A stretch of DNA of 64,000 nucleotides from Thiogranum sp. (GTDB lineage: Bacteria > Pseudomonadota > Gammaproteobacteria > DSM-19610), in the NCBI GenBank assembly GCA_030148775.1, contig JASBST010000011.1, positions 1-64,000 of the forward strand, given 5' to 3'. The notes under the pieces were generated by a model, which saw nothing but the letters and a program-made list of their open reading frames with translations, was not told where the DNA came from and searched no databases. This document shows positions 38,650 to 47,361 of this stretch, piece after piece; the first letter of the stretch is position 1; every line of letters begins with the position of its first letter. A program made the position numbers and the translations under genes.

Positions 38650-39786
38650 TTAGATCTGGAATTGAACGCCAAAGGTCAGGGTATCGGTGTCATTACCCTT
38701 AGCGCCGCTGGCGTTTGCATCACCGCTTGTGAAATTGAGGTTTAGCTTCAGGTTGTGACCGGAGATGACGTAGTTGGCGCCCAGTTCAATCAGGTCGCTG
38801 TCGTCACCGCTTGAGGGATCGTTGCGGGTATAACGGACGTAGGGCTGGAGGCGGCCCGGCCCGTGACTGCCGGGAAGCAGGTAGGCGGCGGAGGCAAAGT
38901 AGGCCTCCCCGTCGAACATCGAAAAGACGGGAACCGGCGCATTGGTATCGACTTCGAAAGACTTGTATTCGCCTTCGACGGTTAGCACGCCACCGTTATC
39001 CAGCGGTTTTTCGAACAGGCCATCGATGGCGTAGCCGCCAAAGGAGCCTTCTTGCACGGCGGTGCCATAGCCGTCGTCCTGGTACTGGGCCGAAACGGCC
39101 AGTGTCAGAATATCACCAGCTTTTCCATAGTAGGTGCTGCTGGTGTAGTAGCCTGGGTTGGCTTCCTTATTAAGGAAATTGTAGGCCAATCGGGTGGCAT
39201 ACAGAAGCGCGTCGCTTTGGTTCTCGGCACCGCTGTAGCCGTCGAAGGCCCCCAGCGCATATTGGAATTTACCCAGAGAGCCCCAGACGGTGACGCCTTC
39301 GTCACGTCCGAAGGTGCCGGCGACGCCGTCGGCGCCGTTGTTGATATCGTTGTCGGATGGGAACAAGGGAACCGTGTACTGCCCCCAGGTCAGACCGTAA
39401 AAAGGTCCGTTCATTTCGATACGGTCGGCGGGCGTCAGCATGCGGCCAACCCAGACGTTGAAGGCCTTACCGGGTTCATACTGAACAATGGCATCCAGTA
39501 CCCCATACTCCCCCCACATCTTGTCGGTGCCGAAATAGAACTTAAAGTCTTTGGTTACCTGGCCGGAAACGTACAGACGCATATTTTCCAGCGTGAAGTC
39601 CGTGCTCCTGCCGCCGTCCGGCGCACCATCACCGGCCGATGAGACCGAGGTGCGTATACCGGCGCCGAAGCTGACCCAGCGGATATCGTCAATGGCGATC
39701 TTCCCCGCGGCCAGCACGGAGTTGGCGCAGATGAGCAGTAGACTGCCAGCAAGTGACGACTTTCCAATGAAATTGTTCATTTGCAT
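38650..39786 (-). CDS. Outer-membrane porin upstream of urtA
   Basis: 378-aa beta-barrel porin. The signal peptide is LAGSLLLICANSVLA; alternating strands fill the rest, e.g. ENMRLYVSGQVTKDFKFYFG, FNVWVGRMLTPADRIEMNGP and the C-terminal strand TLTFGVQFQI. It resembles OprO/OprP-type or phosphate-selective-like porins in layout, but the position in front of urtA suggests that it admits urea or short amides. Start alternatives 39786 and 39780 differ by two residues. Confidence 0.85.
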   Translation of the reverse strand: MQMNNFIGKSSLAGSLLLICANSVLAAGKIAIDDIRWVSFGAGIRTSVSSAGDGAPDGGRSTDFTLENMRLYVSGQVTKDFKFYFGTDKMWGEYGVLDAIVQYEPGKAFNVWVGRMLTPADRIEMNGPFYGLTWGQYTVPLFPSDNDINNGADGVAGTFGRDEGVTVWGSLGKFQYALGAFDGYSGAENQSDALLYATRLAYNFLNKEANPGYYTSSTYYGKAGDILTLAVSAQYQDDGYGTAVQEGSFGGYAIDGLFEKPLDNGGVLTVEGEYKSFEVDTNAPVPVFSMFDGEAYFASAAYLLPGSHGPGRLQPYVRYTRNDPSSGDDSDLIELGANYVISGHNLKLNLNFTSGDANASGAKGNDTDTLTFGVQFQI

Positions 39787-40133
39787 TGTGGGATTCCTGT
39801 TGTTGTGGCCAGCGGCCGGTTGAAAGGCGATTCAACGCTTCGGAAAGTTGATGAATTGCAGAACTTTCATGTTGGGTGAGTCTATCCGTGCACCGGCTGG
39901 GGTAGAATTCGGTAAGTGCGCAGGGATATACGTCAAATGACGCATGGCGCAACTGCGGCGTTTAAAGTATTTGAAGTAGGGGAAGGACGGATCAGCCACC
40001 GTACCGGTGAGCGACGGTATGCAGCGCCTTCAAGTCCGTCAGGAACGCTCTTTGCCGCCGAAGTGCTAGCGGGGGCTTAAGTGTTGAATCGATCGCCTGA
40101 AGCCGACGACAAGACAGGTATGATGAACATCCA
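39787..40133. promoter_or_regulatory. Divergent regulatory region between urea operon and sensor kinase
   Basis: This 347-bp gap must hold the promoters of both the porin-urt-ure operon (left) and the kinase-regulator pair (right). I see no clear sigma-54 or sigma-70 boxes. It contains GTCAAATGACGCAT at 39932-39945, nearly identical to the motif upstream of ureAB, inside the near-palindrome CGTCAAATGACG. I see no coding potential in it. Confidence 0.6.
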
Positions 40134-43100
40134 ATGAATATCAACAAGGATCCCCTGCGGATCCGGCGCGAATACAATCAGTGGGTGGCGAACGAGACGC
40201 TGGAGGATTATGCCCTGCGTTATACCGCCAAGCGCGCGCGACGTTGGTCGACCGGCTGGGTCGCCAATACGGCGCTCGGCATTGTTTCATTTCTGGCGCT
40301 GGAGGCCATCGGCGGGACTATTACGCTCAACTATGGATTCGACAATGCCATGTGGGCGATTCTGGCGGTCGGCGCCATCATTTTTCTGTCGGGTCTGCCG
40401 TTGGCCTATTACGCCGCGCGCTATGGGGTCGACATCGACCTGCTGACCCGCGGCGCTGGTTTCGGTTATATTGGCTCGACGATTTCGTCGTTGGTCTACG
40501 CCTCGTTCACCTTTATTTTCTTTGCCCTGGAGGCGGCCATCATGTCGATGGCCATCCACATGGTGGCGAATATCCCGTTGTCGGTAGCGTACGTCATCAG
40601 TACCTTGGTGGTGATTCCCTTGACGACGCACGGTATCAGCCGTATCTCCCGGTTTCAGGCCTGGACGCAGCCGCTGTGGCTGGTGTTGCAGCTCATTCCA
40701 TTAGGGTATATCGCATTACACGAATCGGATGCATTTCAGCAATGGGTTGAGTTCGGCGGTACCTCGGGACAGGGTGGTCAGGGATTCGAACTGGCGCTGT
40801 TCGGCGCCGCGGCCGCTGTGATCTTTCCGCTTATCGCGCAAAACGGCGAGCAGGCCGACATTCTGCGATTTCTGCCGGAAATAAACCGGCAGAATAAACT
40901 CTACTGGTGGCTGGCGATGGCTGGCGCCGGGCCCGGCTGGGTAATATTCGGTATGCTTAAATTGTTTTTTGGCTCGTTTCTGGCGGTGCTGGCCCTTCAT
41001 CACGGGTTGTCGCCGGCGCTGGCGGACGACCCTGCGCATATGTACGCCGTAGCGTTTGGTTATATTACCGCCAACCCGCATATGGCGCTGTGGCTGGCGG
41101 GCGTTTTTGTCGTGATTTCGCAATTAAAGATTAATGTCACCAATGCTTACGCCGGTTCGATCGCCTGGGGAAACTTCTTTTCGCGGCTGACCCACAGCCA
41201 CCCGGGCCGGGTGGTCTGGCTGGTGTTCAACGTCACCATCGCCTTGATGCTGATGGAGCTCGGACTCTATCAGGCGTTTGAGTCGATTCTGATCATCTAT
41301 GCCAGCCTGGTGGTGGCCTGGGTCGGCAGTGTCGTGGCGGATCTGGTCATCAACAAGCCGCTTGGTTTGAGCCCGCGGCATATCGAGTTCAGACGAAGCC
41401 ATTTATATGACATCAATCCGGTCGGTGTCGTTTCCATGTTCGTCGCATCCAGTGCCGGTATTGCGGCGAATCTGGGCGTTTTTGGTGTCCAAGCGGAGGC
41501 GTTGGCGGCTTTCATCTCGCTGTCTATCCCCTTTATCACTGTACCGCTAATTGCCTGGCTGACCGGTGGCCGCTTCTATCTTTGCCGCGAAGAAGATCAG
41601 GGCATGGGCGAGGTAGAACAACAGCAATGTGTCATCTGTGAAAATCATTTCGACGGCGAGGATATGAGCCAGTGCCCCACCTACGAGGGCGCGATTTGTT
41701 CGCTGTGCTGTGCGCTGGATTCCCGCTGCGGCGACCGCTGCAGGCCGGATGCCCATATCGGCGCACAGGCCTCTGTACTGTTTGGTCGGATACTGCCTCC
41801 GTCTATCAATAGGCGGTTGCATTCCGTTACCGGTCATTACCTGGTCGTTTTCATGGCGACCACCGGAATTATCGCCGGCCTGCTGGCGCTCGTGTTTTAT
41901 GCCCAGCAGAGCAGGCACGTGGCGAACATCGGCATCATCGGCGACGTACTCTGGCAGGTGTTTTTTCTCCTGATGCTGGTCACCGGCGTGTTAATCTGGC
42001 TCTATGTGCTGGCGCAGAAAAGTGCCCGGTTTGCGTTGAGTGAAGCCCGGCTACAGGCTGAACTGATGCAACGCGAAGTGATGGCGCATGAGTTGACGGC
42101 AGTGGAGCTTGCGAAGTCCCGAGATACGGCCAATGCCGCCAACAAGGCCAAGTCGCGCTATCTGTCCGGCGTAAGTCACGAACTCCGAACACCGCTTAAT
42201 ACGATTTTCGGCTATGCCAGACTGATGGAAATGGATGAGTGCGCGGACGAAAAGGTCCGCAGGATCTCCACGGTGATCAGGCACAGCAGCGAACACCTTT
42301 CGGACGTTATCGAGGGTCTGCTGGAGATCTCCAAGATCGAGGCGCGCAAATTGGATTTACAGCGCCATACCGTGGACCTGCGCTCTCTGATCCAGCAGCT
42401 CGACGACATGTTCCGGCCGCTGGCCGCTGACAAGGGGCTCGAGCTGCGCGTCAAGTGTCAGCGGGAGCTGGCGCGATTTGTTTCGGCGGACGAAAAACGG
42501 CTTCGTCAGGTTCTGCTGAATCTGTTATCCAACGCGATCAAATTCACCCAGGCAGGAGCCGTCGAGCTGCGTATTACCTACCGCAACCAGGTGGCGCGCT
42601 TCATCGTGCGGGATACAGGTATCGGTGTTGCCGAGAACGACCAGGCCAGGATATTCGAACCTTTCGAGCGGGTGCGTAGCGATCAGACAAAACTGATTAC
42701 CGGTACCGGCCTTGGCCTGTCCATCAGCCGTATTCTGGTCGAGATGATGGGCGGCAACCTCGCGCTGCAAAGCCAACCAGGTGAGGGAACCGAGTTTTGT
42801 CTGAGCTTGTTTCTTCCCGTTGTGGCTGGCGGCATGGTGACAGCTGGCCAGCACGCCAGAATCCGCGGCTACGAAGGGCGTACGCGCCATATTCTGGTAG
42901 TGGACGATGAGGACAGTCACCGCGACCTGATCCACGACTTTCTCTCCCCCCTGGGTTTCATGGTACATCGCGCTGCTTCGGCCGAGCAGGCGCTGAATAT
43001 GTTGAATGCTCGCGCGATGGATCTGATGTTGCTCGACATCAATATGCCGGAGAAGAATGGCTGGGAATTGCTGGCCGAGCTTCGCCAGCGCGGGTTTGAC

Positions 43101-43508
43101 CAACCTGTGGTTATTCTGTCCGCGGACCCGTACGAAAATGTTTCGCCGTACCAGGAGGGCCGCGACTTCGAGGCGTATATCGACAAGCCGGTACGAATCG
43201 AGAAGTTACTGGAACAACTACAGCGTTGTCTTGCTTTGCGCTGGTACGACATCGCGAAGCCGGAGAACCGGCCCGAGCAGGCCGCAGGCCTCGAAACAGA
43301 GCCCATATTCGAGCCCGACGCGGATGTCCTGAACGAGCTGGAGCGTTCAGCCCGAATCGGTTACCTGACGGGCGTGATCGAATGTACCGAGCAGTTTGAG
43401 TCAGAAGCACCTGCCTCGCCGCGGGTAAAAAAACTCAGGGTATTGACACAGCGTTGCGACCTGGAAGGTATTGTCCAATGGGTTGATAAAACAAAAGGTG
43501 GCCTCTGA
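40134..43508 (+). CDS. Transporter-like (NCS1) hybrid sensor histidine kinase
   Basis: Exceptionally large 1124-aa membrane sensor. Residues about 1-480 look like an NCS1-family (purine/cytosine/allantoin) permease with about 12 helices (GFDNAMWAILAVGAIIFLSG, FPLIAQNGEQADILRFLPE). Residues about 483-536 form a cysteine cluster (CVICENHFDGEDMSQC, then CSLCCALDSRCGDRC), probably metal-binding. Two more helices and a coiled coil lead to HisKA (SHELRTPLNTIFGY, His at about 682) and HATPase_c (N-box NLLSNAIKF, DTGIGV, GTGLGLSISR). A receiver domain follows (ILVVDDED; phospho-Asp in LLLDINMP, about 968), then a short tail. It is divergent from the urea operon and 3 bp from its response regulator. 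Sensing urea or a related nitrogen compound is inference. Confidence 0.85.
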   Translation: MNINKDPLRIRREYNQWVANETLEDYALRYTAKRARRWSTGWVANTALGIVSFLALEAIGGTITLNYGFDNAMWAILAVGAIIFLSGLPLAYYAARYGVDIDLLTRGAGFGYIGSTISSLVYASFTFIFFALEAAIMSMAIHMVANIPLSVAYVISTLVVIPLTTHGISRISRFQAWTQPLWLVLQLIPLGYIALHESDAFQQWVEFGGTSGQGGQGFELALFGAAAAVIFPLIAQNGEQADILRFLPEINRQNKLYWWLAMAGAGPGWVIFGMLKLFFGSFLAVLALHHGLSPALADDPAHMYAVAFGYITANPHMALWLAGVFVVISQLKINVTNAYAGSIAWGNFFSRLTHSHPGRVVWLVFNVTIALMLMELGLYQAFESILIIYASLVVAWVGSVVADLVINKPLGLSPRHIEFRRSHLYDINPVGVVSMFVASSAGIAANLGVFGVQAEALAAFISLSIPFITVPLIAWLTGGRFYLCREEDQGMGEVEQQQCVICENHFDGEDMSQCPTYEGAICSLCCALDSRCGDRCRPDAHIGAQASVLFGRILPPSINRRLHSVTGHYLVVFMATTGIIAGLLALVFYAQQSRHVANIGIIGDVLWQVFFLLMLVTGVLIWLYVLAQKSARFALSEARLQAELMQREVMAHELTAVELAKSRDTANAANKAKSRYLSGVSHELRTPLNTIFGYARLMEMDECADEKVRRISTVIRHSSEHLSDVIEGLLEISKIEARKLDLQRHTVDLRSLIQQLDDMFRPLAADKGLELRVKCQRELARFVSADEKRLRQVLLNLLSNAIKFTQAGAVELRITYRNQVARFIVRDTGIGVAENDQARIFEPFERVRSDQTKLITGTGLGLSISRILVEMMGGNLALQSQPGEGTEFCLSLFLPVVAGGMVTAGQHARIRGYEGRTRHILVVDDEDSHRDLIHDFLSPLGFMVHRAASAEQALNMLNARAMDLMLLDINMPEKNGWELLAELRQRGFDQPVVILSADPYENVSPYQEGRDFEAYIDKPVRIEKLLEQLQRCLALRWYDIAKPENRPEQAAGLETEPIFEPDADVLNELERSARIGYLTGVIECTEQFESEAPASPRVKKLRVLTQRCDLEGIVQWVDKTKGGL

Positions 43509-43511
43509 GTC

Positions 43512-44432
43512 ATGCACAAATTCAAGGGCAAGACGACGGTATTGGTTGTTGACGATTCCCCTGATTCACTGGGGATGATCAACATGGCGCTGGATGACGC
43601 CGGTATCGCGGTACTGATAGCGTTGAATGGTCAGCAGGCCATGAATGTACTTGAACAGATTGTGCCCGACGTAATTCTGATGGATGCTGTGATGCCGATA
43701 ATGGACGGTTTCGAGTGTGCCCGCAAGGTGCGCAAGAAACTGCCGTTGGTACCGATTATTTTCATGACCGGGCTGAGCGAGGTGGAGCATATCGTCAAGG
43801 CGTTCAATGCGGGAGGCAACGATTACATCGTCAAACCCATGCATCCCGACGAGTTGCTGGTACGTATCCACCAGCATACCCACAGTGCCCGGATGTTGAT
43901 GGAGGCGCAGAAGGTGCTGGACGCCATGCGTCAGTATGTGTTTTGTATCGACGGCAGTGGTGCGGTGTTGTGGGCCACCCCCGAGGCGCAGGGGCTGCTG
44001 GATCAGTACCAGAAGAATATGGGGGCGGACAGTGGTGAACTTGCCAGCAGGTTCAGTCGCTGGCTGTCCACCGGTCGGCAGGGGCATAACCTGTGCTTGC
44101 CTATGAGTGATGGCTCCACGGGTCTGATTGTGTGCTACTTCAAGCAGTCCGAAGAAGATGTCTATCTTCTGAAGATCCAGTCCGACAATGTTGAGATCGA
44201 GCCTGCGATCCTGGAAGACAGCCTGTCTATAACCCGTCGTGAAGCCGAAGTTCTCCTGTGGCTCGCGCACGGCAAGACCAATCGCGAAATTGCCGAAATC
44301 CTTGATATGAGCCCGAGAACAGTCAACAAGCATCTAGAGCAGATGTACCCCAAGATCGGCGCCAGCAACCGTACGGCGGCCGCTTCGGTGGCGATACAGC
44401 GAATTCTGGGGGGGCGCATCGGTCAGCCATAA
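43512..44432 (+). CDS. LuxR-family two-component response regulator
   Basis: 306-aa regulator. The N-terminal receiver (TTVLVVDDSPDSLGMINMAL) has its phospho-Asp in VILMDAVMP and the conserved Lys in DYIVKPMHPDEL. Residues about 140-230 may be a degenerate PAS-like or linker domain (YVFCIDGSGAVLWATPEAQG). The C-terminal helix-turn-helix is LuxR/GerE type (TRREAEVLLWLAHGKTNREI, SPRTVNKHLEQMY). Starting 3 bp after the hybrid kinase, it is its likely phosphotransfer partner and the probable regulator of the urea operon. Confidence 0.9.
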   Translation: MHKFKGKTTVLVVDDSPDSLGMINMALDDAGIAVLIALNGQQAMNVLEQIVPDVILMDAVMPIMDGFECARKVRKKLPLVPIIFMTGLSEVEHIVKAFNAGGNDYIVKPMHPDELLVRIHQHTHSARMLMEAQKVLDAMRQYVFCIDGSGAVLWATPEAQGLLDQYQKNMGADSGELASRFSRWLSTGRQGHNLCLPMSDGSTGLIVCYFKQSEEDVYLLKIQSDNVEIEPAILEDSLSITRREAEVLLWLAHGKTNREIAEILDMSPRTVNKHLEQMYPKIGASNRTAAASVAIQRILGGRIGQP

Positions 44433-44532
44433 AACCGCTGACAGTCCCGCATAACCGCAGTACAGCGGTGCTGCCCGCACGATTTTTAGTGCCGGTTACG
44501 CGTGCCAGTCTTCGCCTGGGCGAGGTCTACGT

Positions 44533-46605
44533 CTATTGCACCCACTGCGACCAGTCCGCGCGGTTTTCCGCGACATGGAACAGCGCGGCCACCACCTGTC
44601 GGTCGTATTTGGCGGGGCTTTCGCGCAACAGCTGTTCCAGCGCTTCGTGCAGGCCGACGGGGCCGCGGTAGGCGCGCGGACTGAGCAGCGCGACAAAGGC
44701 GTTGCTGACCGCGAGGATTCGGGCGGTCAGCAGAATGTCGCCCTCGCGCAGGCCGTCGGGATAACCGCTGCCGTCCGGGTGTTCGTGCTTCTGGGCGATG
44801 GTATCCACCACCGGTCCCTCGAATTCGAGGTCGGCCAACAACTCGGTGCCGAACAGGACATGGCGCTGCACCAGCGCCTGTTCGGCTTCGGTCAACGGTT
44901 CGGTCTTGGTCAGCACTTCGCGCGGCACGAAGATCTTGCCCAGGTTGGCCAGACTGGCCGCCAGATCGAGGGTGCGTCGATCGGCGGCACTGAGGCGCAG
45001 CTCGCGCCCGATGGCGTTGGCCACTTCGGCCACACGGGCGGAATGATGGGCGGAGTTGGGGTCGTGCAGATCGACCACATGCATCAGCGTGTCGACCAGT
45101 TTGCGCATCAGCGCCGCGTGTTTACGCTGCGCCTGTTCCAGCTCGGTGGTATCGTGCAGCACCAGGAGAATGGCGTGGTAGCGCTCGCCAATACGGTCGA
45201 CCGGCACCAGGGAGCATTGCAGACTGCGTGTTTGTGTTCCCAGCGCCATGGTCACGCTACAGCGCCTGATCGCGGGGGCCGCTTCCACGCCGGCCAGCGC
45301 TTCGGTCAGCGGTTCGACGTTGGCGGGGCCGAGTACGCCCGCCAGTGAGTTGCCGACCAGCTCCTGCGCGCCGGCGCCCAGTTTGTCCGCCAGCGGGGCG
45401 TTGGCGAACAGCACGCGCTGTTGCGCGTCCAGCAGCAAGACATAAGCGTCGGCATTGTCGGTCACCGCGTGCAGCAGTTCCGTCTGTTTTTCCAGTTCCA
45501 GGGTCTTTTGTCGCAAACTGTCGGCGTCGTGGCGGGCGCGCACGCTGCTGCCATGGCGCCAGGCGGCAACCAGTATCGCGACGAAGAAGAACAACAGCAG
45601 CGAAAAGGTCGTGATGAGAAACTGCCGGTGTCGGTCGGATTCCGATAACGCCCGTCCGGCTTCCACCTCCTGCAATACCAGCCAGGGCGTGCTGCGCAGT
45701 TTACGGCTGGTGGCGAGCACTTCGTGTCCCTGGTAGTTGAGGTACTCGCCGAAAGCGCCGGGTCGGCGCAAAGCCGCGGCGGCGGCCAATCGGTCGCGGT
45801 CCATCGGCAGCGTCTTGCGGGTGGGTACGCCGCCATCGACGGTCGGCGATAGATAGACGACCTGTTGGCCGGATTGCGAGATCAGCAGCGAGACTTCGCT
45901 GGTCATCGTCGGCACTCCGGCCTGCAACAGTGGGTACAGGGAGCGTTCGGCGTTAACCACGGCGAGTACCACGCCGCTGTAGGCGTCGGCCGCCTGTGAG
46001 CCGATGACCCGGGGTACCGGCACCGCGATGCCCAGCAGCACCCGTTCGTGCGCGTCGGTCACCAGCGTGCTGAAGGCCGCCTGGCCGGTTTTGAGCGCTT
46101 TTTTTATCGCCGCCTGAAACGCCGCTCCGATCTCCGGCATGCCCTTGGTCGAAACCACATGGCGTCCCCTGGCGTCCAGCAGTGCGAGTCCGGCGTCGTA
46201 GCGTTGCGGCAGATTGGCGGGGATCTGCGGCTGCTGCGCCTCCGGCAGGAAGCCGTTGCGACTGGCGCTGGCCAGTACCAGATTGCGCAGATAGCTGAGC
46301 TGGGCGGGCTCGACGCTGTGATCCTGCTCGTCGCGACCCGCCAGTTGCCACAAATAGAGCTGCAACGAGGCGTTATTGGCCAGTTCGTTCAGGGCCGATA
46401 CGCGCCCGTCGAGCCAATGTTCGATAGCGTTGACGCGTGTTTCCGCCACCAGTCCCAGACGAATCGCCCAGTTGTCGAGATCGCGTTGACGCTCGTTGTC
46501 GACATACACGGAAATCAAATAGGCGCCGCCCAGGACCAGCGCCAGCAGCACGGCCAGTCCGGCGATGACCGGTTTACGAGTGGTGGTGGTAGCGGGCGTG
46601 GGCAT
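44533..46605 (-). CDS. Membrane HD-GYP protein with degenerate active site
   Basis: About 690-aa sensor: membrane helix at about 14-34 (VIAGLAVLLALVLGGAYLIS), a large Cache-like periplasmic domain, a second helix (TTFSLLLFFFVAILVAAW), a PAS domain (AVTDNADAYVLLLDAQQRVL) and a C-terminal HD-GYP domain. In the latter the HD dyad is replaced (LANLGKIFVP, about 548-553, where LHDIGK is expected). The first His of HHE is Lys (KHEHPDGSGYP), and the VaDvfDAL segment reads VSNAFVAL. Most metal ligands of c-di-GMP phosphodiesterases are thus gone, while GYP remains. GTG at 46629 is an alternative start. The end of the LapG-like gene touches or overlaps this start. Confidence 0.88.
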   Translation of the reverse strand: MPTPATTTTRKPVIAGLAVLLALVLGGAYLISVYVDNERQRDLDNWAIRLGLVAETRVNAIEHWLDGRVSALNELANNASLQLYLWQLAGRDEQDHSVEPAQLSYLRNLVLASASRNGFLPEAQQPQIPANLPQRYDAGLALLDARGRHVVSTKGMPEIGAAFQAAIKKALKTGQAAFSTLVTDAHERVLLGIAVPVPRVIGSQAADAYSGVVLAVVNAERSLYPLLQAGVPTMTSEVSLLISQSGQQVVYLSPTVDGGVPTRKTLPMDRDRLAAAAALRRPGAFGEYLNYQGHEVLATSRKLRSTPWLVLQEVEAGRALSESDRHRQFLITTFSLLLFFFVAILVAAWRHGSSVRARHDADSLRQKTLELEKQTELLHAVTDNADAYVLLLDAQQRVLFANAPLADKLGAGAQELVGNSLAGVLGPANVEPLTEALAGVEAAPAIRRCSVTMALGTQTRSLQCSLVPVDRIGERYHAILLVLHDTTELEQAQRKHAALMRKLVDTLMHVVDLHDPNSAHHSARVAEVANAIGRELRLSAADRRTLDLAASLANLGKIFVPREVLTKTEPLTEAEQALVQRHVLFGTELLADLEFEGPVVDTIAQKHEHPDGSGYPDGLREGDILLTARILAVSNAFVALLSPRAYRGPVGLHEALEQLLRESPAKYDRQVVAALFHVAENRADWSQWVQ

Positions 46606-46607
46606 GA

Positions 46608-47261
46608 TCAATCGGGCAGATAGAGCCACCAGTGCAGCTCATTAATGGCGTAGACGGGGGCATAATGCACGATATTACGCTGCGAGACGACTTCCTGTAT
46701 CTGATTATCGAGGATTTTCACGTCGTCGTCCGTCGCCACCGCCAGTACCGCGTGGGGGACGCGCAGGTTGGTGTCCTGCAGAACCACGATGCGCAGATCC
46801 GCCATCGGCACGCCCAGCCAGCGCAGCGAAAAGAACTTGGTGATCGCGTAGTCTTCGCAGTCGCCGTTGTTGTAGAGAAACTCGCGCGGCACCGCCCAAT
46901 AGTCCTCGACACCGTAATTCTCGATATCCAGGACATAGGGTTTGCGGTTGGCGTAGCGATTGACCGCCTCCAGCTGCTCGGCCAGCGGGCGCCCGCGCAA
47001 GGTGTCCAGGAAGGCCAGCCAGGCGCGCAAATGGCACTGATTGAGCATTTTCTCCTGACAGTACCCCTCTGGCACGTCGAGTCGAACGTGGCGCTCAAGT
47101 ACTTGAATCCACTGGCCGAAAGTCTGGGTATCCGGCTGCTCGATGGCGTTGTAGCCGAACAGCCGTGGGGGGAATACCAGTGCATGCGCACTCGTCGTGA
47201 ACAACAAGCCCAGGCTGCCGATAAGGGCCCACAGTGGGGCGAATATAGGGAATTTAGCCAA
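46608..47261 (-). CDS. LapG-like periplasmic cysteine protease (BTLCP family)
   Basis: 217-aa bacterial transglutaminase-like cysteine proteinase. A signal peptide (LIGSLGLLFTTSAHA) precedes the catalytic domain: Cys in NNGDCEDYAITK, His in RVPHAVLAV and Asp in KILDNQ. This matches LapG, which clips large adhesins from the cell surface under control of the c-di-GMP receptor LapD. No LapD (GGDEF-EAL) gene lies nearby; instead the next gene in the operon is the degenerate HD-GYP membrane protein. No adhesin target is in the window. Confidence 0.88.
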   Translation of the reverse strand: MAKFPIFAPLWALIGSLGLLFTTSAHALVFPPRLFGYNAIEQPDTQTFGQWIQVLERHVRLDVPEGYCQEKMLNQCHLRAWLAFLDTLRGRPLAEQLEAVNRYANRKPYVLDIENYGVEDYWAVPREFLYNNGDCEDYAITKFFSLRWLGVPMADLRIVVLQDTNLRVPHAVLAVATDDDVKILDNQIQEVVSQRNIVHYAPVYAINELHWWLYLPD

Positions 47262-47361
47262 TTGTGTTTATCGGTTACTTTATTTACTATCGCTGAATTC
47301 TGAAGCTAACGACATAAACTATTGTATGTATAAGTGGTTTTACAATAAACGGGGAACGGCC

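Noticed and set aside
39787-40133. Sigma-54 promoter for the urea operon
   Set aside because: I looked on both strands for GG-N10-GC with TGGC/TTGC context and found no convincing match.
44433-44532. Hairpin CCGCTG/CAGCGG after the response regulator as a terminator
   Set aside because: The loop is about 24 nt and no T-run follows, so it is too weak to call.
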